Origin: Bacillota bacterium
GTDB lineage: Bacteria; Bacillota; Sulfobacillia; JABLXB01
Direction of reading: 5' to 3'
NCBI GenBank assembly: GCA_024653225.1
Contig: JANLGA010000005.1
Location: 26,426 to 31,715 of the forward strand
DNA length: 5,290 nucleotides
The translations under genes and the position numbers were made by a program. Positions 1 to 5,105 of the stretch are shown here, piece after piece. The notes beneath the pieces were generated by a model, which saw only the letters and a program-made list of their open reading frames with translations, searched no databases and was not told the DNA's origin. How positions within the stretch are numbered: position 1 is the stretch's first letter; every line of letters starts with the position of its first letter.

Positions 1-161
1 GTGAGCAGCGCGGGGACCGTCTTCGCCACCTCCTCGACAAACGGGGCGGCAAGAGCCGCCCCTTTCTCGCCGAGAATTCTCGATAACAGCCTGTTGGCAA
101 GCAGCGCCAGGGATACCGAGGAGGCCACCGCGGCCGCGAGGCTCGCCAGCATGTCGGTCAT
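1..161 (-). CDS. Unidentified protein, N-terminal 53 codons, probably membrane-anchored (cut by window edge)
   Basis: An open frame on the minus strand starts at ATG 161 and runs off the left edge without a stop. The 53 visible residues begin MTDMLASLAAAVASSVSLAL. Residues about 4-22 are a hydrophobic stretch long enough for one membrane helix or a signal anchor, followed by a basic segment NRLLSRILGEKG and then AAPFVEEVAKTVPALL. I do not recognise the family. The Glu pair in a hydrophobic setting (VEE..K) recalls intramembrane proteases of the PrsW/CPBP type, but this is only a resemblance. It lies 51 nt after pth on the same strand, in the position where B. subtilis has fin and mfd, and it is neither as far as visible. 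No clear ribosome binding site precedes ATG 161 or the second ATG at 152, so the start is uncertain. The opposite-strand frame over 1-246 has lower plausibility: it is rich in Ala, Ser and Pro and runs against all other genes. Confidence 0.5.
   Translation of the reverse strand, partial: MTDMLASLAAAVASSVSLALLANRLLSRILGEKGAALAAPFVEEVAKTVPALL
43..62. repeat. Perfect 8-bp inverted repeat with 4-base loop
   Basis: GGGGCGGC at 43-50 and GCCGCCCC at 55-62 are exact reverse complements around AAGA (TCTT on the minus strand). On the plus strand it is followed by TTTCTC, on the minus strand by GTTTG. The T run is too short and interrupted for a confident terminator in either direction. The repeat lies inside the unidentified ORF, covering its Lys-Gly-Ala-Ala-Leu-Ala-Ala-Pro codons. 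Confidence 0.6.
71..82. repeat. 12-base perfect palindrome CGAGAATTCTCG
   Basis: Exact self-complementary 12-mer eight bases from the inverted repeat at 43-62 and inside the same unidentified ORF. It could be a protein-binding site, but nothing else supports a function; chance is the default explanation. Confidence 0.4.
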
Positions 162-212
162 GCTGTTATTATGCAGGCAGTCGCCCGCGCCTATGCCGGC
201 CCCGCCGACCGC
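162..212 (-). other. Intergenic gap after pth, no recognisable signal
   Basis: Fifty-one bases between the pth stop and the next ATG. No hairpin followed by a T run is seen, so transcription may continue into the unidentified ORF. CATAAT just before that ORF looks like a -10 but has no supporting -35 hexamer, so no promoter is called. Confidence 0.4.
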
Positions 213-770
213 TCAGCCGTTATATCTGGCCATCGCCGGCGCGTAGCCGTCGCACACTATGAGTACGGCCGCCTCCACCGCCCTGGAAACACAGTCCTCC
301 ATCACCGCTTCTTCGAGGTGAGTGAAGGCTCCCAGGACGAACTCCGCGGGGTCGGTGCCCGCCGGCGGCCTCCCGATCCCCAGTCTCAGCCGCCCGAACT
401 CCTCGGTCCCGAGCTCGTCAACGATGGACTGAACGCCGCGGTGGCCCCCGGACGACCCCCCCGGACGGATCCGAATCCGGCCGAGGTCGAGGTCCAAGTC
501 ATCGTGCGCCACTATCAGGTCGCCGGGGCCCAGGCGGAGTTCCTGGAGCGCCGCCCTCACGCTCAGGCCGCTCAGGTTCATGTACGTCAACGGTTTCAAC
601 ACCGTGACAGTGCGGCCGCCCACGACCGCAGTGCCGGCAATCCCGTGCCAGCGGGTCTGGAGACGACTCACTCCCACCCGGCGCGCAAACCGGTCCGCGA
701 CGCGAAAACCCACATTGTGCCTCGAATGCCTGTACGCAGGACCTGGGTTGCCGAGTCCCGCCAGGAGCAT
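213..770 (-). CDS. pth: Peptidyl-tRNA hydrolase
   Basis: Cleaves the ester bond of peptidyl-tRNAs released early from ribosomes, recycling tRNA; cytosolic and usually essential (spoVC in B. subtilis). It has 185 residues, normal for bacterial Pth. Motifs: AGLGNPGPAYRHSRHNVGF at 4-22 with N8 and catalytic H18; KPLTYMNLSG at 59-68 with N65; VAHDDLDL at 87-94 with D91, the partner of the catalytic His; PGGSSGGHRGVQSI at 103-116; RLRLGIGRP at 127-135. Odd: the usual GGHNG motif, whose Asn (N114 in E. coli) lies in the active site, reads GGHRG (R111, codon at 440-438). The ATG at 770 was chosen because MLLAGLGNPG matches the usual N terminus and GAAGGG (784-779) lies 8 nt upstream, within the last codons of ctc. 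The open frame continues 83 codons further upstream, but this is a shadow of ctc. Coupling to ctc is likely, given the 2-nt gap. Confidence 0.97.
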   Translation of the reverse strand: MLLAGLGNPGPAYRHSRHNVGFRVADRFARRVGVSRLQTRWHGIAGTAVVGGRTVTVLKPLTYMNLSGLSVRAALQELRLGPGDLIVAHDDLDLDLGRIRIRPGGSSGGHRGVQSIVDELGTEEFGRLRLGIGRPPAGTDPAEFVLGAFTHLEEAVMEDCVSRAVEAAVLIVCDGYAPAMARYNG

Positions 771-772
771 CG

Positions 773-1420
773 TCAGCGCCCTTCCCCTTCTTCCCTGGGT
801 TTCTTGACCAGTTCCGGCTCGGCCGGCCCTTCCTCCGCCGCCGGGGTCACCGGTTCCTCCTCGGCCCTGGGCGCCAGGACGGAAATCACCAGCTCGTCGC
901 CATCCTCCAGTATCCTCACATGCTCGGGCGCTTCGAGATCCCTCACATATACGTGGTCGCCGGGGCCGAGTGACCCGACGTTCACGCGTATCCCGTCGGG
1001 CACTTCGGTGGGCAGGCACTCCACTTCGATCTCCCTCAGCTGGTGCTGCAGGATGGCGCCTCTCGCGGAGACGGACTCCTCTCCGAGTATGTGAACGGGG
1101 ACTTTCACCCTGATCTTCTCTTCGAGATTCACCTGGTGCAAATCCACGTGGATCGGCCTGCGGCGGATCACGTCCATCTGGACATCGGCTATCATCGCGT
1201 TCCTGACTTCCACCGCGTCGCCCCGGGGAATGCGCACCCTCAGAAGCACATTCCTGTCGCGTGCCGCGACCCTCTCGAACGCCCCGGCGTCGAGAACCAG
1301 GGGAATGCTCGGCGTGCCTTTTCCGTACAGGACCGCCGGAAGGCTTCCCGCCCTCCTCAGTCGGCGAGCCGCTCCCTTACCCGTGTCGCGCAATTCCGCA
1401 CCGATCTCAACCTGTTTCAT
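773..1420 (-). CDS. rplY: Large ribosomal subunit protein bL25, CTC/TL5 type
   Basis: Binds 5S rRNA in the 50S subunit. The two-domain form is called CTC (a general stress protein in B. subtilis) or TL5 (Thermus). The 215-residue protein shows the N-terminal L25 beta-barrel (about 1-93): GKGAARRLRRAGSLPAVLYG at 14-33, and DVQMDVIRRRPIHVDLHQV at 79-97. The C-terminal TL5 domain (about 100-185) has VPVHILGE, then SARGAILQHQLREIEVECLP at 118-137 and IPDG-like VPDGI. The last 30 residues are rich in Glu and Pro with a few Lys/Arg and look disordered; such acidic tails are common in this family. The ATG at 1420 is preceded by AAGGGGGA (1434-1427) at 6 nt. Stop is TGA at 775-773, 2 nt before pth. 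No sigma-B-type promoter was recognised in the 37-nt gap after prs, so stress control as in Bacillus is not supported here. Confidence 0.96.
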   Translation of the reverse strand: MKQVEIGAELRDTGKGAARRLRRAGSLPAVLYGKGTPSIPLVLDAGAFERVAARDRNVLLRVRIPRGDAVEVRNAMIADVQMDVIRRRPIHVDLHQVNLEEKIRVKVPVHILGEESVSARGAILQHQLREIEVECLPTEVPDGIRVNVGSLGPGDHVYVRDLEAPEHVRILEDGDELVISVLAPRAEEEPVTPAAEEGPAEPELVKKPREEGEGR

Positions 1421-1457
1421 GGCCTATCCCCCTTGGACTCCGCCCGCCTCCATGCAC

Positions 1458-2408
1458 CTACACGAACAGCTCTGAGACGGAGAGGTCTTCGTGTATCCTC
1501 GAGATCGCCTCGCCCAGAAGCCTCGCGACGGACAACACCCTTATCTTCCCGCTCGACTTGTCAGCGCCCAGCGGGATGGTGTTCGTCACGACGACCTCGC
1601 TGATGCGGCTGCCGTTTATTCTCTCGACGGCCGGCGGCGAGAGAACCGGGTGCGTGCAACACCCATATACCTGCTTCGCGCCTCGGTCCAACAGGGCGTC
1701 AACCGCGCTGACAAGGCTGCCGGCCGTGTCGATCATATCATCTATTATGATCGCCGTCTTTCCCTTCACCCTGCCGACTATGTTCATGACCTCCGCCACA
1801 TTGGGTTCCGGGCGGCGCTTGTCCACAATGGCTATGGGCGCCCGGAGCTTGACCGCCATGTCCCTGGCCCGCGCCAGGCTTCCCAGGTCGGGAGACACGA
1901 CCACGACGTCTTCGATTCCTTTTTGGAGGAAGTAATCCGCGAGTATGGGCACTGCGGAAAGGTGGTCCACCGGGATGTCGAAGAACCCCTGTATCTGCCC
2001 GGCATGCAAGTCCATCGTCAGCACCCTTCCGGCTCCGGCCGTCGTAATCAGGTTGGCTACGAGTTTCGCGGTGATTGGTTCGCGCCCCCTGGTTTTCCTG
2101 TCCTGGCGGGCATAACCGTAGTAGGGGACGACGGCGGTGACTCGTCTGGCCGAGGCCCTCATCAGGGCGTCAATGATGATCAGCAGCTCCATCAGGTGAT
2201 CGTTGACCGGCGAACATGTAGACTGCACGACGAATATGTCGTTGCCTCTCACGTTCTCGTTGACTATTACCTTGATTTCCCCGTTCGCGAAAGTCCCGAG
2301 TTCGATCCTCCCGAGGGGCATCCCGAGATACGCGGCGATCTCGGACGAGAGTTCGCGCGCGCTGCTGCCGGCAAAAATCTTGAGCTGCCCTCCGTTAGCC
2401 TGACTCAT
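1458..2408 (-). CDS. prs: Ribose-phosphate pyrophosphokinase (PRPP synthetase), class I
   Basis: Transfers pyrophosphate from ATP to ribose-5-phosphate, giving PRPP for purine, pyrimidine, histidine, tryptophan and NAD synthesis; cytosolic, usually hexameric. At 316 residues it is full length (B. subtilis 317, nearly the same numbering). Visible motifs: KIFAGSSARELS near 10-21; YYGYARQDRK at 96-105, an ATP-binding region; DLHAGQIQGFF at 133-143 with H135; SPDLGSLARAR at 172-182; the catalytic flexible loop KRRPEPNVAEVM at 197-208; the PRPP/ribose-5-phosphate loop IIDDMIDTAGS at 221-231; CTHPVLS at 251-257. Two mild departures: SPDLGS where SPDxGG is more common, and DTAGS where DTAGT or DTGGT is usual; both are conservative and activity is expected. 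It ends with TAG at 1460-1458, 37 nt before the next gene. In Bacillus PRPP is the effector of PurR, whose gene lies upstream in the same run of genes. Confidence 0.98.
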   Translation of the reverse strand: MSQANGGQLKIFAGSSARELSSEIAAYLGMPLGRIELGTFANGEIKVIVNENVRGNDIFVVQSTCSPVNDHLMELLIIIDALMRASARRVTAVVPYYGYARQDRKTRGREPITAKLVANLITTAGAGRVLTMDLHAGQIQGFFDIPVDHLSAVPILADYFLQKGIEDVVVVSPDLGSLARARDMAVKLRAPIAIVDKRRPEPNVAEVMNIVGRVKGKTAIIIDDMIDTAGSLVSAVDALLDRGAKQVYGCCTHPVLSPPAVERINGSRISEVVVTNTIPLGADKSSGKIRVLSVARLLGEAISRIHEDLSVSELFV

Positions 2409-2424
2409 CCCTTGCTACCTCCCC
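2405..2424 (-). promoter_or_regulatory. glmU/prs ATGA overlap with strong ribosome binding site
   Basis: GGGGAGGT at 2424-2417 lies within the last glmU codons and ends 8 nt before the prs ATG at 2408. That ATG overlaps the glmU TGA (2407-2405). The strong site and 4-nt overlap indicate translational coupling of GlmU and Prs and confirm the prs start. Confidence 0.75.
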
Positions 2425-3796
2425 GTTGCTCTCGCGCCTTCTTCCTGGCCCAGCCCTCCTTGTTCTCCTGCCTGGCACGAGCGATGGCCAGCGCACCCGC
2501 GGGTACATCCGCGTTTATGGTGGATCCCGCCGCGACGTAGGCGCCCTCCCCGACCTTGAGGGGTGCTATGATGTTCACGTTGCAGCCCACGAACGCCTCG
2601 TCTTCCACAACGGTCCTGTGCTTCCTCCAACCGTCGTAGTTGACTGTCACGCACCCGGCGCCCAAATTGACGCGCTCTCCTATGTCGGAGTCGCCGACGT
2701 AGCTGTGGTGAGGGATCTTACTGCCCGCCCCGATCCTCGAGTTCTTGATCTCCGCGAAATTGCCCACCCTGACTCCCGGGCCGAGGGTGGTCCCCGGCCT
2801 CAGGTGGCTGAAGGGGCCCACCCTGACCCCGGTCTCGATGGTACTCCCCTCCACCACCGAGAACTCGACCGACACACCATCCCGAAGGACGCTGTCGCTG
2901 ATCCGCGTGGACGGACCCACAATGCAGCCGCTTCCGAGGGTGGTGCGGCCCTCGAGGAAAGTGAACGGCTTGACCAGGGTGTCGGGGCCTATCTCGACGT
3001 CCTCGTCTATGTAGGTCGTGCGGGGGTCCAACACGGTCACGCCGGACAGCATCAACTTGTCCATCTTTCGCTCGCGAAGGACCCCCTCGGCCCAGGCGAG
3101 CTGCCTCCTGTCGTTGATTCCCATTACTGAGGTGACGTCTTCGGCGGCGACCACGCCTATCTCCATGCCGTCCCCGCGCAACAGGCCGAGAACGTCCGTG
3201 AGGTAAAACTCTCCTTGCGAATTCTCGGGCCTGATTCGCTTGAGAGCCTCGAACAGGAGGCGCGCTTTGAAACAGTAGACACCTGTGTTGATTTCGCGGA
3301 TCTCCCGTTCCTCGGGGGTACAGTCCCCGTCCTCGACGATCTGTCGGAATCCACCTCGTTCATCGCGGACTATCCGGCCGTATCCGGACGGATCGTCCAG
3401 GACGGCGGTCAGGACGGTCGCCGCGAAGCCGCCCGTCGAATGCTCGTCGAGCAGTCTCTCGATCACGCGGGCGGTCAGGAGAGGCATGTCGCCGTACAGG
3501 ATCACGACGTCCCCGCGGAAGTCCTGAAGTAGTGGAGCGGCCTGCAGGACGGCGTGCCCGGTCCCTCGTTGCTCCGCCTGGACCGCGTACTCGACCCCCG
3601 GCCCGATGGCCCTCATCACGTCTTCTCCCTGATGGCCCACGACAACGACAAGCCGCGCGGGCCGAAGGTCCTTCGCGGCGTTCACGGCGTAAGTTATGAT
3701 TGGCTTGCCCCTCAGCAGGTGCAGGGTCTTCACGAGGGATGATTTCATCCTCTTGCCGAGCCCTGCCGCGAGCACGATCGCGGCCACGTTCCGCAT
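2405..3796 (-). CDS. glmU: Bifunctional GlmU: N-acetylglucosamine-1-phosphate uridyltransferase / glucosamine-1-phosphate acetyltransferase
   Basis: Makes UDP-N-acetylglucosamine in two cytosolic steps: acetylation of glucosamine-1-phosphate with acetyl-CoA, then uridylyl transfer from UTP. The product feeds peptidoglycan and other wall polymers. The protein has 463 residues (E. coli and B. subtilis: 456). The N-terminal pyrophosphorylase domain (about 1-230) shows LAAGLGKRM at 9-17, K23, QAEQRGTGHA at 73-82, YGDMPLL with metal-binding D103, GYGRIV near 138-143, NTGVY from N170 and GIND with N228. The C-terminal left-handed beta-helix (about 250-440) has hexapeptide repeats and the acetyltransferase residues R333, K351, H363, Y366, N377, N386-Y387 and K392, matching E. 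coli numbering. The tail ARARQENKEGWARKK is family-like. All key residues are present, so the enzyme should be active. The ATG at 3796 is supported by a near-consensus ribosome binding site; the open frame extends upstream only as an ilvA shadow. The stop overlaps the prs start. Confidence 0.98.
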   Translation of the reverse strand: MRNVAAIVLAAGLGKRMKSSLVKTLHLLRGKPIITYAVNAAKDLRPARLVVVVGHQGEDVMRAIGPGVEYAVQAEQRGTGHAVLQAAPLLQDFRGDVVILYGDMPLLTARVIERLLDEHSTGGFAATVLTAVLDDPSGYGRIVRDERGGFRQIVEDGDCTPEEREIREINTGVYCFKARLLFEALKRIRPENSQGEFYLTDVLGLLRGDGMEIGVVAAEDVTSVMGINDRRQLAWAEGVLRERKMDKLMLSGVTVLDPRTTYIDEDVEIGPDTLVKPFTFLEGRTTLGSGCIVGPSTRISDSVLRDGVSVEFSVVEGSTIETGVRVGPFSHLRPGTTLGPGVRVGNFAEIKNSRIGAGSKIPHHSYVGDSDIGERVNLGAGCVTVNYDGWRKHRTVVEDEAFVGCNVNIIAPLKVGEGAYVAAGSTINADVPAGALAIARARQENKEGWARKKAREQRGGSKG

Positions 3797-3804
3797 TATC
3801 GGGG

Positions 3805-3813
3805 CACCTCCCC
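3805..3813 (-). promoter_or_regulatory. Strong ribosome binding site of glmU (GGGGAGGTG)
   Basis: GGGGAGGTG ends 8 nt before the ATG at 3796. The GGAGGTG part is fully complementary to the canonical 16S rRNA 3' end. It fixes the glmU start at 3796 and rules out upstream starts inside ilvA. The same bases can pair: GGGG (3813-3810) with CCCC (3804-3801) around the loop AGGTG, a 4-bp all-GC hairpin that would hold part of the site. Confidence 0.8.
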
Positions 3814-3817
3814 TGGT

Positions 3818-3826
3818 ATTATACCA
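3818..3826 (-). promoter_or_regulatory. Candidate extended -10 promoter for glmU (TGGTATAAT)
   Basis: In the 56-nt gap between ilvA and glmU the minus strand reads TGGTATAAT, an exact TATAAT hexamer with the TG of an extended -10 one base upstream. No good -35 is found at the usual distance: the hexamer 17 nt upstream is CAGGAA, and TTGACT at 3856-3851 is 27 nt away. The element is the half of a perfect 6-bp inverted repeat around one base (TGGTAT-A-ATACCA, 3814-3826). Transcription would start about 7 nt downstream, at the edge of the glmU Shine-Dalgarno, giving a leader of fewer than 20 nt. An AT-rich exact match in an otherwise very GC-rich region is noticeable. It would give glmU-prs-ctc-pth an internal start independent of purR-ilvA. 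Not proven; the palindrome could instead be an operator. Confidence 0.5.
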
Positions 3827-3830
3827 CAGG

Positions 3831-3846
3831 CAGGATCCGTTTCCTG
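3831..3846 (-). repeat. Short inverted repeat just after the ilvA stop
   Basis: On the minus strand CAGGA and TCCTG form 5-bp arms around a 6-nt loop (AACGGA), seven bases downstream of the ilvA TGA. No T tract follows, so it is not a convincing intrinsic terminator. It could be a weak RNA hairpin between the two genes or chance in a GC-rich sequence. Confidence 0.3.
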
Positions 3847-3852
3847 TGAGAG

Positions 3853-5094
3853 TCAACCGCCGTTCGGCTGCCCCACGTCCAGTCCGGCGGCGGCCAACGC
3901 TCCCAGGGCGACAGTCGCGTGCGCGGAGTCGCGCGTCTCGACGGAAATCGTCACCGCCACGCGGCCCACTTGCAGCCCGCTGCGCACGCGGTCGTGATCG
4001 ACCGCGACGACGTTCACCCCGAAGTCGGCAAGTATCCTGAGTACACCCGCGAGGGCCCCGGGTCTGTCCTCCAGCTCCAAGACCCAGCGGAAGAGCCTCC
4101 CCGACCGGACCAATCCACGCGAAATCACTCCGGAGAGCAAGCTGGGATCCAGGTTGCCCCACGACAGGAACAACACGAGCGGGCCCTTCCGCGATCTGAC
4201 TTTTCCCGAGAGCACGGCCGCCGCCGGGGCAGCGCCGGCTCCCTCGACGAGAACCTTTCCTCGCTCCAGGAGCAGGAGGATCGCCGCCGCGATCTCGTCG
4301 TCGGTAACGCTCACCACGTCGTCCACGTACCGCCCGGCTATGTCCAGGGGCAGGCGACCGGGCGTGCCCACCGCGATGCCGTCGGCGATCGTGTGGACTC
4401 GACCGGTCGAAACCCTCTCGCCCGCGGCCATTGAACGGAGGAATGCGGGAGCCCCCTCCGCCTGGACGCCGATCACCCCGGCTTCCGGGACCGATTCCTT
4501 CACGGCGACCGCCAGTCCCGCCGCAAGGCCTCCCCCTCCGATCGCGCAGACGAGGGTGAACGGCCCGTCGAGTTCCTCCACGATCTCCAGCCCCGCAGTC
4601 CCCTGGCCCGCTATCACGAGGGGGTCATCGAAGGCGTGTACCAGCGTCGCGTCACTCTCCCGGCATATCTGGAGCGCCCTTCCGAACGCCTCGTCGTAAT
4701 CCCGCCCGGCCATCACCACTTCCGCTCCATAACATCTCGTCGCCTTCACCTTGGACACGGCGGACGCCGACGGCATCACGACTGTCGCCTTCGTCCCCGC
4801 CATTGCGGCCGCGAGGGCCACTCCCTGCCCGTGGTTGCCCGCCGACGCCGCAACGACCCCCTTCTCGCGCTCGCATCGGCGCATCGCCCTCACTTTGTTG
4901 AGCGCGCCCCTGATCTTGAACGACCCCGTGCGCTGCAGGTTTTCCATCTTGAGCAACACTTCCGTGCCGGCGAGCTCGGATAGGGCCCTGGAGGGCCAAA
5001 GGGGCGTCCTTCTCACCACATCGGAGATTCGGGCGGCGGCCCGCCTCACGTCCTCCAGCGAAACCCCGGTTTCACGACCACCAGCCGGGGTCAC
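3853..5094 (-). CDS. ilvA: Threonine dehydratase (threonine ammonia-lyase), single C-terminal ACT domain
   Basis: PLP enzyme that deaminates threonine (often also serine) to 2-oxobutanoate and ammonia, in isoleucine synthesis or threonine catabolism; cytosolic. With the GTG start at 5094 it has 413 residues, usual for the TdcB-like plus one ACT form. Visible motifs: RRTPLW near 29-33; TGSFKIRGA with Schiff-base lysine K60; phosphate-binding SAGNHGQG at 84-91; glycine loop IGGGGLAAG near 185-193; ACT domain from about 336, with LELEDRPGAL at its start. The GTG was chosen because it overlaps the purR TGA (GTGA), has AAGGTG 5 nt upstream, and puts SLEDVRRAA where family members begin. The in-frame ATG at 5127 would add 11 residues and overlap purR by 37 nt. 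Odd point: the motif that contacts the PLP pyridine nitrogen, usually SGGN or SGAN, reads SWGN (W312). The single ACT domain suggests amino-acid control, but the ligand cannot be read. Could be named tdcB; serine dehydratase activity is possible. Confidence 0.95.
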   Translation of the reverse strand: MTPAGGRETGVSLEDVRRAAARISDVVRRTPLWPSRALSELAGTEVLLKMENLQRTGSFKIRGALNKVRAMRRCEREKGVVAASAGNHGQGVALAAAMAGTKATVVMPSASAVSKVKATRCYGAEVVMAGRDYDEAFGRALQICRESDATLVHAFDDPLVIAGQGTAGLEIVEELDGPFTLVCAIGGGGLAAGLAVAVKESVPEAGVIGVQAEGAPAFLRSMAAGERVSTGRVHTIADGIAVGTPGRLPLDIAGRYVDDVVSVTDDEIAAAILLLLERGKVLVEGAGAAPAAAVLSGKVRSRKGPLVLFLSWGNLDPSLLSGVISRGLVRSGRLFRWVLELEDRPGALAGVLRILADFGVNVVAVDHDRVRSGLQVGRVAVTISVETRDSAHATVALGALAAAGLDVGQPNGG

Positions 5095-5105
5095 GCCTGC
5101 ACCTT
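5091..5105 (-). promoter_or_regulatory. purR/ilvA stop-start overlap (GTGA) with ribosome binding site
   Basis: AAGGTG at 5105-5100 stands 5 nt before GTG at 5094-5092, which shares two bases with the purR TGA at 5093-5091. This arrangement is typical of translational coupling. It decides the start of the threonine dehydratase in favour of GTG over the in-frame ATG at 5127, which is preceded only by a G run directly abutting it. Confidence 0.7.

Noticed and set aside
1..246. Plus-strand frame at the left edge
   Set aside because: It opens with GTG at base 1, runs against all other genes, overlaps the pth end and has low-complexity Ala/Ser/Pro content; the minus-strand frame with a membrane helix is more plausible.
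771..1019. Upstream extension of pth to an ATG at 1019
   Set aside because: The added 83 residues are a shadow of ctc; Pth proteins start at the MLLAGLGNPG position.
171..1094. Open frame of 307 codons on the plus strand opposite pth and ctc
   Set aside because: Rich in Arg, Pro, Ser and His, typical of a reverse-strand shadow; it conflicts with two genes with full family motifs.
1491..2540. Long open frame of 349 codons on the plus strand opposite prs
   Set aside because: It mirrors the conserved prs gene and the end of glmU, has biased shadow-like composition and no ribosome binding site or family resemblance. Long antisense frames are expected at this G+C.
2426..3130. Plus-strand frames opposite glmU and opposite ilvA (for example 2426-3130 and 4154-4699)
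   Set aside because: All lie fully within strongly supported minus-strand genes and show only reverse-complement composition.
3831..3846. Hairpin after ilvA as an intrinsic terminator
   Set aside because: The stem has only 5 bp and is followed by CCTGTGG rather than a T run.
3851..3856. TTGACT as a -35 for the glmU promoter
   Set aside because: It is 27 nt from the TATAAT hexamer, far beyond the 16-18 nt needed, and overlaps the ilvA stop codon.
3797..4162. Upstream extension of glmU to an ATG at 4162
   Set aside because: The extra 122 residues overlap ilvA out of frame, are Arg/Gly rich and unrelated to GlmU; the ATG at 3796 has a near-consensus ribosome binding site and the normal N terminus.
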